Source: Ascidia mentula (Eukaryota; Chordata; Ascidiacea; Phlebobranchia; Ascidiidae). Taken from it: 64,000 bases of DNA. Below are positions 34,331 through 44,429 of this stretch, piece by piece. Below the pieces are notes generated by a model. It did not search any database. It was not told where the DNA came from and saw only the letters and a program-made list of their open reading frames with translations. How positions within the stretch are numbered: the stretch's first letter is position 1; every line of letters begins with the position of its first letter. Location: the NCBI GenBank assembly GCA_947561715.1, contig OX387199.1, positions 15,443,001 to 15,507,000 on the forward strand. Reading direction: 5' to 3'. The position numbers and the translations under genes were made by a program.

Positions 34331-35089
34331 AACAAAATCCTCGCAAAATAACCAGTTTCTATTTTAATGCAACGTTTCTGTTGTCCTTAGGTTTACCTTC
34401 GCAATAAACATCGCCAGTGATTAAATATAGACAGCCATTGTTACGCAAATAATGTGGATGTTCTTCTTTTGCCATTGTTACCGAGGTAGATGCCCAGTCT
34501 ATATTTATGTAACCTTTCTATTTTTTTTAGGTTTACCTTAGCACTGTTCTAAACCTCGCTAGCTATTAATTATAGATGCCTAGTCTTTATTTAAACTTGC
34601 ATTTCGCCGCGACAGTTTTGACATATTCCGTAAGTACCGACACATAACATTTTGTGTTTTGTGGTTATTGTTATTGTGCGTAGTTAAATAAATTGCTTCC
34701 AATGTCAACGGACATATGTTAGCTCAACGCACGCTGCTAAAACTATCCAAAATATTTGACGGCAATCGGATCCAATATTTGTTGACCATCATAATGCTTG
34801 GACAATACCCTAGCATTATAAAACGCCGTTGTGTCGATCGAGTGCATATAAGTAGGCTACATTAAAAAAAAATAACCATTACTATGTCGTTGACACTGAA
34901 TTTCTCATAATAATACATTTTGTACGACGTTATGTTGAAAATATGAATATCTTCACGTATACAGTGCTGTAATATTGGCATATTGAGACGCACGCATCAA
35001 ATATCGACTCAAATTAGACATTTAAGTCAAATGAAGAAAACTATCCACAGGAATTGGTGGTAGAATCGCGCGGATTTAATAGTAGGTGA
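34331..35089. other. Intergenic, no recognised feature
   Basis: AT-rich sequence upstream of gene B without recognisable genes or repeats; reading frames are short on both strands. Confidence 0.5.
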
Positions 35090-35330
35090 ATCTTGTGTTG
35101 ACTTCTTTTCTTTAAATGATGCAGCGTAAAGTTGAGAAATTCATGCAAAATAATCTTGCTTAATCTTGCCTGGTCCCCGCTCTGTTTTCTCGCAGATATT
35201 TATTTGAACTCTCGGTCTTCCTCTCCAACAGCGTGCCAACTGACTTCCCGGTCAGCATTAAAATATTTGCATAATGTCATCATTGGTCGCAAGTTGATTG
35301 ACAGCTTCGTGCCCGACGCTTAAAGTGGTG
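35090..35330 (+). repeat. Repeat Y, copy 2
   Basis: Aligns with the reverse complement of 10975-11215 and partly with 48040-48200. The 63-codon frame within it is not kept open in the other copies. Confidence 0.5.
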
Positions 35331-35638
35331 ACGCGTTGCATTTAGTTACGCGGGGCCTGGAAAATCAAAATTTAAATATAGTTTCGTAATAGTGAACTTA
35401 AATATTCGTCATGTGTTTTCTACAATTAACTTAAATGTGTTTTTTTACAATTATATATTTCAAGTACTTACCTTTGTTCCCATCCAGGTAAAACAGTTTT
35501 TTTATTTTATATTCTTTCAGCATTAATGCAACTAGAGCAAGTGGCGGACATGCTTGAAAATGAGAGAAACGTTTATTAGTATAATTGTAAAACTAAAAAA
35601 AGCAGTAGCTTTTTATACAGGATCAGCCTGGCTTATAA

Positions 35639-35684
35639 ATCAGGAATATATATTTCGCCCCATGGGCATCTTCAGTTCCTTCAG
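35639..35684 (-). ncRNA. Hammerhead-like motif, left palindrome arm
   Basis: Mirror of 38190-38235 on the minus strand: CTGAAGA, stem II GCCC/GGGC, GAAA, flanked by AGGAA / TTCCT stem I. Confidence 0.6.
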
Positions 35685-38189
35685 TAAACACATTAAATGA
35701 TATAAAAACGTCTGAAAAACAGCAACATTAGAGAAAGGGCTAGTGACAAAAAACAACAACAACTTCGACCTCTTGCAATGCTACTGTGCGAAGGCAAAAC
35801 ACTGAGTTACCCGCCTTGCATTAGAAGGTAAGAGATTTGCGTACACTGTGGAGAAACCGCATCAGACGCGGGTGGAGATAAGGAACGCGGCGATAAGTCG
35901 AACGGCGTAAAACCACCTTAAAAACACACACGAAAAACACGAAAAAACATGTAGCCATTAAAACGATTAAAAGCAATGAAAAAGAGAGAACGATTTTTAA
36001 GAAAACACATCAACGCACCCTAGGCAATATCATTTTTTGTATGTTAATGGTGGCACCTGTAAGGTGAAGCCACTTTGCCTCGCACATGTCTAAATCCCGA
36101 AAATGTGGTTGTTCCACAAAAATTACATAAAAACAATCCGCCATGTTCGGTTGATTTGCAAAAGTGGACTTGTGCTGGGTTGCGTAGTGCTTTAGCAGAG
36201 CTACGTTGTCATCCCCTTTGGCAATGGAAAAGCTCCTCCAATTTGCTCTGTGGCCACGCCACCTAACGGCGAAACTATTTTTAGTTTGGCCCACGTATTT
36301 GCTTTCACACAGCGTGCACACTGCTACGTATATGCCATAATTCTGGCAAGTCAACTTTTGTTGGAGGTTTGTTGTGCTGGTCTGGAGGGAGATATAGGAC
36401 ATAGCTGGAACCATGTCTTTCCCTTTTCCGTGGCAACCACATAAACTGCAATGTCCACAAGGGCCAGAACTACCTCGAACAGTAGTGTGATCTTAAGAAA
36501 GTGCAATACGTTTGTAGTTGGTTAGTATACAAGATAGTGTCGGTGGTCTTTTGTAGGCGACCATTGCACTATGCTTGAGTGATCTTTCTTTTTCTGTGAG
36601 CTTAATGAGTTTAGGAAACCCCGTGGCCCACACGCAGGGATCGTCCTTTTTGTGTGCAGTGCGGATGGTTGAGTTGCTGTCATCTTCTATCCACTGCAAT
36701 GCCTTCGTTATACCCAGTCTGACAACGTTTTGGGGGAAGTGTGATTGAACACATTTACGTTGCAATTTTTGTAGGCTGTCGTGGAAATCCTGTTCTCGTT
36801 CATTTGTCCTGCGAAGTCTGATAGCCTCACCCTTTACGATCGCACTGTAGACCCACAAGGGGTGGTGAGAGGCACCGTGGAGGAACTTCCGGTGTGCTGC
36901 TGTTGCTTTCGTGAAGTCTTTTATAACAAACCCGAATGGATGGTTTGTGCTTGTAACATGCTTCACATCTAAGAACTCTGAATTGGAGTTCCTCCACGGT
37001 GCCTCTCACCACCCCTTGTGGGTCTACAGTGCGATCGTAAAGGGTGAGGCTATCAGACTTCGCAGGACAAATGAACGAGAACAGGATTTCCACGACAGCC
37101 TACAAAAATTGCAACGTAAATGTGTTCAATCACACTTCCCCCAAAACGTTGTCAGACTGGGTATAACGAAGGCATTGCAGTGGATAGAAGATGACAGCAA
37201 CTCAACCATCCGCACTGCACACAAAAAGGACGATCCCTGCGTGTGGGCCACGGGGTTTCCTAAACTCATTAAGCTCACAGAAAAAGAAAGATCACTCAAG
37301 CATAGTGCAATGGTCGCCTACAAAAGACCACCGACACTATCTTGTATACTAACCAACTACAAACGTATTGCACTTTCTTAAGATCACACTACTGTTCGAG
37401 GTAGTTCTGGCCCTTGTGGACATTGCAGTTTATGTGGTTGCCACGGAAAAGGGAAAGACATGGTTCCAGCTATGTCCTATATCTCCCTCCAGACCAGCAC
37501 AACAAACCTCCAACAAAAGTTGACTTGCCAGAATTATGGCATATACGTAGCAGTGTGCACGCTGTGTGAAAGCAAATACGTGGGCCAAACTAAAAATAGT
37601 TTCGCCGTTAGGTGGCGTGGCCACAGAGCAAATTGGAGGAGCTTTTCCATTGCCAAAGGGGATGACAACGTAGCTCTGCTAAAGCACTACGCAACCCAGC
37701 ACAAGTCCACTTTTGCAAATCAACCGAACATGGCGGATTGTTTTTATGTAATTTTTGTGGAACAACCACATTTTCGGGATTTAGACATGTGCGAGGCAAA
37801 GTGGCTTCACCTTACAGGTGCCACCATTAACATACAAAAAATGATATTGCCTAGGGTGCGTTGATGTGTTTTCTTAAAAATCGTTCTCTCTTTTTCATTG
37901 CTTTTAATCGTTTTAATGGCTACATGTTTTTTCGTGTTTTTCGTGTGTGTTTTTAAGGTGGTTTTACGCCGTTCGACTTATCGCCGCGTTCCTTATCTCC
38001 ACCCGCGTCTGATGCGGTTTCTCCACAGTGTACGCAAATCTCTTACCTTCTAATGCAAGGCGGGTAACTCAGTGTTTTGCCTTCGCACAGTAGCATTGCA
38101 AGAGGTCGAAGTTGTTGTTGTTTTTTGTCACTAGCCCTTTCTCTAATGTTGCTGTTTTTCAGACGTTTTTATATCATTTAATGTGTTTA

Positions 38190-38235
38190 CTGAAGGAACT
38201 GAAGATGCCCATGGGGCGAAATATATATTCCTGAT
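38190..38235 (+). ncRNA. Hammerhead-like motif, right palindrome arm
   Basis: AGGAA (38194-38198) pairs with TTCCT (38228-38232). Between are CTGAAGA (38199-38205), GCCC-ATG-GGGC, GAAA and ATATAT. Confidence 0.6.
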
Positions 38236-38425
38236 TTATAAGCCAGGCTGATCCTGTATAAAAAGCTACTGCTTTTTTTAGTATTATAAAATAAGTTGCA
38301 GTGATCGCTAGGCCTGCATCTGCAGTTTTGGGTAGATCCCAATATTTCAATTTTTGAAGTTAGTATAATTGCACATGTTATATGACGTATGGTGTTTTAT
38401 TAATTTTCAATCGTTAATTTTTTTG

Positions 38426-38524
38426 GGGTCCCGAAACTCCCTTTCAACATCATTAGAAAGTTGGATTGACATGATGGTCATAGTCCTCTTTTAAGGTATA
38501 AGCCATGAGGGAGTCTCGGGACTC
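38426..38524. repeat. Imperfect 17-bp inverted repeat
   Basis: GGGTCCCGAAACTCCCT (38426-38442) and AGGGAGTCTCGGGACTC (38508-38524) pair at 15 of 17 positions with a 65-nt spacer. Role unknown. The rest of 38284-38690 holds nothing recognised. Confidence 0.5.
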
Positions 38525-38689
38525 AGCAAAACCATTCGGTCCGCAGCGTCATTACAAATTGTAGAAACTATACGACCCAGCGATTTCTTATGTGTTATGG
38601 TAGAAAACAATGAGATAATCTAAATACGATCCCCTAAATGCGCAAGGTTATACCTTATTTAAATTGTTACTGAAGCTGCCAGACATATT

Positions 38690-39130
38690 TATTGCTGAAT
38701 ACTGCCCTTCTGGCAAACTTTATTTTATTTACGTTTCTCAACGTTTCGGCTGTTATGCAACAGCCTTCATCAGGAGGTAAGAATGTAAGTTTAGCAAAGT
38801 GGACACATTTGAGGCACATAAACAAAAAAACGCTACAAAAGAAAAGAAGAAGTGAAAAAACGATAAGAAAGGGCAAACACACCTGCACTGTATACTTATC
38901 ATTAACCACACGGGTTATCAAGGTTTTTGGAGTGCGCTATGTCTATCGGCATAATTCTCTAGCAAGTGTCTGTACACCGGTGGAAACAGAGTTTGCCTTT
39001 TGTCATTGAGTGATGACGCATGCGTATTAATGTTCAATGACTCTAAAAACATCCTCTTATACCTATCGGTCTCGCGTTCCAAAATAATCGTTCTTGTGAA
39101 GTCCACCCATGTCCTGTTTCGGTGGCATGT
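38690..39130 (-). mobile_element. PLE 3' fragment
   Basis: The minus-strand frame ending at 38918 reads FLESLNINTHASSLNDKR and LFPPVYRHLL, the C-terminus of a PLE GIY-YIG protein. Downstream, 38744-38773 (minus strand) has CTGATGA, a 7-bp stem II (GGCTGTT/AACAGCC) and GAAA with an ACGTT/AACGT stem III; a matching stem I was not found. Confidence 0.65.
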
Positions 39131-41280
39131 TGTGAAAGAGCCGTTTTAACTACCAGAATATTTAAGAATATTTGTTCCAAAACTTAAAACACACACTAAA
39201 ATATTATACCGAGAAAGTAAAAGTACTACATGAATAGGTAAACTTTTGATTTATTTTACGTCGAGGGATATGGCAGTAAATAAGAAAGTGCCAACTTAAA
39301 TAAGACTCTTTCTTGCAGTGCATTTCAACCTTCAATAGGGTGTACTTCACAAATGTGCATAGAGAGAGTTGCAAAATTCCAAAGCTCATAAAAGACCACG
39401 GCAGTTTTAATTACATTGAGAAAAGTGATCAAGCTTCGAAAACAAGGCTTAAGAAGCATTAGCTGGATGTGGCCAAACACGAGATAGATACAATGCTTTC
39501 ACAACATGTAGCGAAAATGGGGTCGAAGTTGACTTGAAACCTAATATTTTTAGCTGGTACAAAAAATTCTTCCACGGAGCAAATTTTGTTTATTTCAAAA
39601 CTCCAACGTTTCCCCAGTGTTTTGTTATCGCTGATATTGGAGCGCTTGTGTTTTGTCGGTAGCCTGTGCCGAAGCGGATTTATTTTTCCTGTCTCTTTCT
39701 CTCGAGTTTAGCATACGTACCATGTCGCACAAAATTGTAACAAACAATTGTTTATTCTTTTTCTGGACGAATAAGGGTTCAAAGGTAGCGTTTCTTCCTC
39801 ATCAGCATGAATTCAAAAGCGACATGATTTAAAGAACAAAGAAATGAATTTATGATCCTGCATGTTACGCTCGTGTGGTTTCTCTCCAGTTTGATACGCT
39901 TGTGTTTTAAATGAGTATGCAATATAAGATGTGCTTAATGTGTTCACGCATTGAGACCGAGTAAGCCAAGCAGACGTAAAATTTAAAAACCGATTATAAA
40001 ACGGTTTATAAACACAAAGACCGTCCGGCATACACTTTTGCCGATAATTTTTAAGTATATCTCAATCTTTTCGTTTTAGCAAGCAGTCTAATACCATCAT
40101 ACTTGCAGTTTATTTAGAGCATCTCAGAAAAGAGACCAAAACCGCACGAGCGCAGCAGTTTTTAAAAGGCGATTAATACATGTTTGTGTACACAGTTTAT
40201 GTTACGTTCAACGAGGTCGCCACTTTAACTCAATGGGTCTGCGGTACTACGGAAAATTGAACGTTAACTGACCATCCGCCTTACCCTGTCCGCCGTACGC
40301 CAACTACCGATTAAAATCAGTGGTGCTTGCTGACTAACCACCACAAACATATTCTACGGTTTGCTGGCGAAAGAGGTGTTCTTCAAGCCCTCGGTTAAGT
40401 TTGCCCACCTCTGGTGTAGGTAACTGATAAACATTAATAATATGAGTCATATTTGCATTGTTTCATTTAAATTTCAAACGGAAATAAGCATAACAAAATA
40501 TTACGGTCCCTTGGGACCTTGCAGAGATAGGTTCTAGCCCACGGCCATAAAGGAAAATCAAGAATGTGGTTATTAGTAATTATGAATAAACATATCAGGC
40601 TTGTTGTACGAATGTCACATTAAATCATGGAAATCCATCAAAATTCGGATCACGCGATGTTAAAAAATATTCAGTTTATCCGAAGCAATCAGTTATAATA
40701 TGCTGGTTGTACGAATTAGTCCAAATTCCGGATAAACTGAAACCTAAATATCCTAACTTACTTGTACTGCAAAAATTAGGCTGCGAAAAACGCACCGCTA
40801 CTTTTTATACAAATTCCTTGTCAAGTGACTCACCAATTTTATTACAAACTGCATATGTGAATCTTCGGCCAAAATTGTTTCCCTATCTAGTATTCCAAAG
40901 ATTGAACGACAGCAAACTTTAGTTTGGTTATGTGTCTTCCTTGGTACAATTATTTGACAAATCAAGTTCTAAACAGACCCATTGCTGCACAAAGTAAAGT
41001 GTTTGGCATTCGTTTTAAAGGATATCCATGATTGCTGGTGTGATAAAAAAATGTGCGCCAGAATAAAATCATAATGTTTTGATCACTAACTTCTAATCCT
41101 TAGGGCCTATGTAGTCAGTGTTTTTCAACTAAACGATAGTAGGCCTCGAACTTTGTCAGTATAAAAAGATGCAGTCAAGCACAGTGGATTAAATCTAATA
41201 AGGTTTTACGAAATAAATGCGGTTCACGTCCGACAGCAAAATTGTCAAGATTGTTTTAAACATTAAAAATGTCGACTTGG
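39131..41280. other. Intergenic, no recognised feature
   Basis: About 2.1 kb of AT-rich DNA. Frames are short, and no RNA gene or repeat known from elsewhere in the window was found. Confidence 0.5.
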
Positions 41281-41289
41281 TGCAAAACA

Positions 41290-41715
41290 TTAATGGTTTC
41301 CAAAGAAGTAATGCAATGCTTACGCATAGCAAGGTGGGATCGCCCCACTGCGCAGGCCCTTTATATTTGGCGATCACAGCTCTAATATTCTGATCATAAG
41401 GTTCACAGGCTTCGCAGCCAAGGCATTGCAGCCAAGCTGGATCAGCCACTTTTCCCGACAAGCATGTGAAGGTCGCCTGACAAGTTGTGCGCTTGCGCAC
41501 CAGTGTATACCTTGGCCACAATATACCCCGTGAAGCCACTGAGATCCTGTAGCTCAGTTGGTAGAGCGTTGGGACTGGTTAGCCCAGGGTCGAGAGTTCA
41601 AACCTCACCGGGAGCTTGATTTTTCAGATCTCGCTCCGACTTGTCGGGAAAAGTGGCTGATCCAGCTTGGCTGCAATGCCTTGGCTGCGAAGCCTGTGAA
41701 CCTCATGGTTTCCAA
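41290..41715. mobile_element. Inverted pair of tRNA SINEs
   Basis: 41290-41465 is a SINE tail on the minus strand; 41466-41715 is a SINE with tRNA head on the plus strand (A box TGTAGCTCAGTTGGTAGAGC, B box GAGTTCAAACC). The shared 65-bp tail segments at 41395-41462 and 41640-41704 are inverted and almost identical, so transcripts across them could fold back. Confidence 0.75.
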
Positions 41716-42845
41716 AGAGTTACTTTTATCGTAAGTTCAAATCATAGAGATCGCGGATCTGTACTCGCACCTCCCACATATACTGTTGCGACCTATATAC
41801 CAAATGTTGTTAACTTTACTGGGAACAATATTAATTAACCATTTAAAGAAATCCTATTTAACTAATTCATTTGTCATAAGGCCACACGTGAGTTCTAACC
41901 TTTGCGTTTCCTGGCCTGATTTCAATTGCAAACCCGATATAAAGGTTACTTTACCATTTATTAGATTAAGGATACGCGGTTATATTGGTTGAGTAAACTG
42001 ATTACAAGCAGAGCATGGTTGAATTCGACGTACAGTGTTATACAGAGTCAGGCGAGGAAGCATGCATATATATACACTAAGATAAAAGTCACCACAACGA
42101 AAGAAAATCGGTTCGAAAATACCTCAACAAAATCTTTTATCTTATCTGATAGACAGCAGCCCATTCTTGACAAAACAAGCACTTGAAAAACTAAAACGGA
42201 ACAAGTCATGCATTACAACAATTCCTAATTTCAGAATAAGAAGTCACCAACGAATGCGCATCCCTATTTACCGCAGTACAATCTGAATTTGAGAGGTCCC
42301 GAACTTTAATGACGTATACATTGGCTATTTGTGATCAATGTTCATGATATGTGTAAATGTCCAATGTCCATGATACGTAAAAATGTTACGTAAATGTAAG
42401 ATATACGAAATGGTTTGAATGTTAGATAAAGCTTTGAGGTCAAATTTTCTAAGCGTTCTACAATGTATAGTCTCAGAATTAAACAAATTTAAACATGAAA
42501 GGGTTATCGCAACAAAATGTCACCAATATGAAGGATATCTATTGATCGCACTGATATATACGAAGCAAATACTATTAAAAACAAAAACGCCAACTCGTAT
42601 ATATCAATAATATAATCATTTTACGAAACAGCCGGTTTGCAAAATTACAATTAAAACACTAAGTCAAAGAAATACGCAAATACAACAAAAATCAAAATAA
42701 TGTGTATTTCGGGCATCAAAACTGTGTAAACCAAAAATTTTTATTTAAACATTCTGTTCGGCAGCAGCCTGATTATTTCCTTGAATCGCAGCAACCTGAT
42801 TGTTTCTGTGAATGTCAAGTTCGATTCTATCATCTACTTCATTAT
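41716..42845. other. Intergenic, 3' flank of the channel-like gene
   Basis: No gene recognised. On the minus strand an AATAAA lies at about 42740-42745, roughly 100 bp after the stop of the channel-like gene, and could be its polyadenylation signal. Confidence 0.45.
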
Positions 42846-43880
42846 TCAATGTATATAATTTTCGTCATGAACATCATCGTAAAACATTATGAAACCCACG
42901 TCTCCTTCTAATCGAGCGACATCAATGCTTACTTTTAGATTCCTGTATAAATCATTTTTGTACCGATTCTCTTGAGATGATAATTTATAGGCAAGATACT
43001 TTTTAACCTGTTTTCTTTTTCCGAGAGCGGACAAAAACTCCAAAAACAGTTCCTCGTCAGTTTTAAAGCGACAACATCTATCGAAACACTTACAAACACC
43101 CCAAGCATTTCCAATCGCATGAAGAAGTGTTGATAATATTTGTACCCAAGCGAAAACCAGAAAAAGGTTATGTGATGTGTAAGCACAAGTAAAGTGATGA
43201 TCCATAACTTCACAGTTGAATGTGGCCAGTCTGTGGTAGTATAACACAAATGATAATATTGAAGTTGCACACCACCCCAAAGACACCAATAGTGAAAATA
43301 AGTTCCGATAAAAGTAAAAGGTTGTTGTATTTAAAGGCCATAAACATTCACATGAATAGTGTTGCTCCTGTGCGTAGAAGGAAGAAACAGTTTCTCTACA
43401 TGATAAACGCTCAAGCTTTTCTTGCTCTGGCGTTTCTGCAGTGTTACGACTTACAGCTTTATGAATGATGCTGCCTATAGTTTTATCCAATTTCTCGAGG
43501 ACTTTCATTTTTTTGGAGAACGAATTGATTGCTTTAGTGCACTGTGGAACGTATTCCCAACAACTGTCAGAGATATAAAGAACAACCAAAAACAAAAATG
43601 CTATCCACCAGGTATCCATGAAAAATAGTTTTGGAGCGTCATCATCGCACTGGTTGTCAACAAACTTTTGTTCTGCTCCACCATACGCTACCTTGGATGT
43701 AAAATTTGCTGGTACACAAACTAATCTGTGGCCTGTGGTTCGATAGAAGAATAAAGCAGTCCAAATTCCCAACATAGTTAACGTAAAAGATCGAAGCGAT
43801 TCCCACCATGGCATCATATTATTTACAGCAAGAAGATTTTTCCACACGAAAGGTGTTTCAGGAAGCATGATTTTGTCCAA
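42846..43880 (-). CDS. Single-exon four-TM channel-like protein (LRRC8/pannexin-type membrane domain)
   Basis: One uninterrupted frame of 344 codons from ATG at 43880. The N-terminal MMPWWESLR and LVCVPAN fit the PWW and CLPC landmarks of LRRC8 proteins. Four hydrophobic segments lie at about residues 27-47, 90-112, 200-228 and 246-268. Cysteines sit in both predicted extracellular loops (VCVPAN, NQCDDD; FNCEVMDHHFTC). After TM4 a charged region (DEELFLEFLSALGKRKQVKK) resembles the LRRC8 intracellular segment, but there are no leucine-rich repeats; the protein ends at DENYIH. LRRC8s form volume-regulated anion channels and pannexins form large-pore channels; here only the membrane-domain likeness is claimed. 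It could also be an innexin/CALHM-like protein. It lies between genes B and C with no relation to either. Confidence 0.6.
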   Translation of the reverse strand: MDKIMLPETPFVWKNLLAVNNMMPWWESLRSFTLTMLGIWTALFFYRTTGHRLVCVPANFTSKVAYGGAEQKFVDNQCDDDAPKLFFMDTWWIAFLFLVVLYISDSCWEYVPQCTKAINSFSKKMKVLEKLDKTIGSIIHKAVSRNTAETPEQEKLERLSCRETVSSFYAQEQHYSCECLWPLNTTTFYFYRNLFSLLVSLGWCATSILSFVLYYHRLATFNCEVMDHHFTCAYTSHNLFLVFAWVQILSTLLHAIGNAWGVCKCFDRCCRFKTDEELFLEFLSALGKRKQVKKYLAYKLSSQENRYKNDLYRNLKVSIDVARLEGDVGFIMFYDDVHDENYIH

Positions 43881-44429
43881 ACCGTTGTTCCACTAATCCA
43901 AATCTGAAACACTAGCTGTGTTTGCAATCTGGAAATGCTTTAACTAAACTTTGCAACTTGATACTATTTTCTCCACTTCGTCCGCACTTATAACTAAAGC
44001 TTAAATGCAGCAACCTCCGCATCTCTACAACCAGCAACTATTTATAACACCAACGGATCACATGACCATATAATTTTCTTTTAATTTTACGCTACATTTC
44101 TCTATGAAAAACAACAAACCTTACATTGCAAAAGATAAATTTTTGCAACATACACCTAAATCAAAAAAATTAAGTACAACAAGTTTAACACCAACACAAC
44201 ATCTTTCTAACAGGTCCAGAATGCCACTCATAACATGAGCGCAAACATGACGCCACAATGTACTAAGTTGCATCACAGCTCGTCACATGCAGTATTTTTA
44301 TCTCCCACACTCCCACATAACGAACGCCGACACATTGCACCCACCCACTATCAATGTGGTCAGCTTTATTGAACCATGATCTCCTTTTTTACGTGCTATG
44401 CCCAGATACAAATATTATTGAGCAGAATC
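43881..44429. other. Upstream region of the channel-like gene, nothing else seen
   Basis: AT-rich sequence between the channel-like gene's start and the BEL/Pao fossil. No clear promoter element was identified. Confidence 0.45.

Larger units (their letters stand above)
35591..38283. mobile_element. Palindromic pair of Penelope-like elements
   Basis: Arms 35591-36889 and 36985-38283 (about 1.3 kb each) are inverted copies that look identical wherever compared, with coordinates summing to 73874, around a 95-bp spacer. Each arm encodes the end of a PLE protein: an RT-to-linker segment (FLHGASHHPLWVYSAIV, VYKRP-like VAYKRPPTLSC) and a GIY-YIG domain (YGIYVAVCTLC, YVGQTKN, RWRGHRANW) ending LPRVR at the outer side. 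The left arm reads on the minus strand and extends a little into the spacer; the right arm reads on the plus strand. The catalytic RT core is absent from both. Outer ends carry hammerhead-like motifs. Confidence 0.9.
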
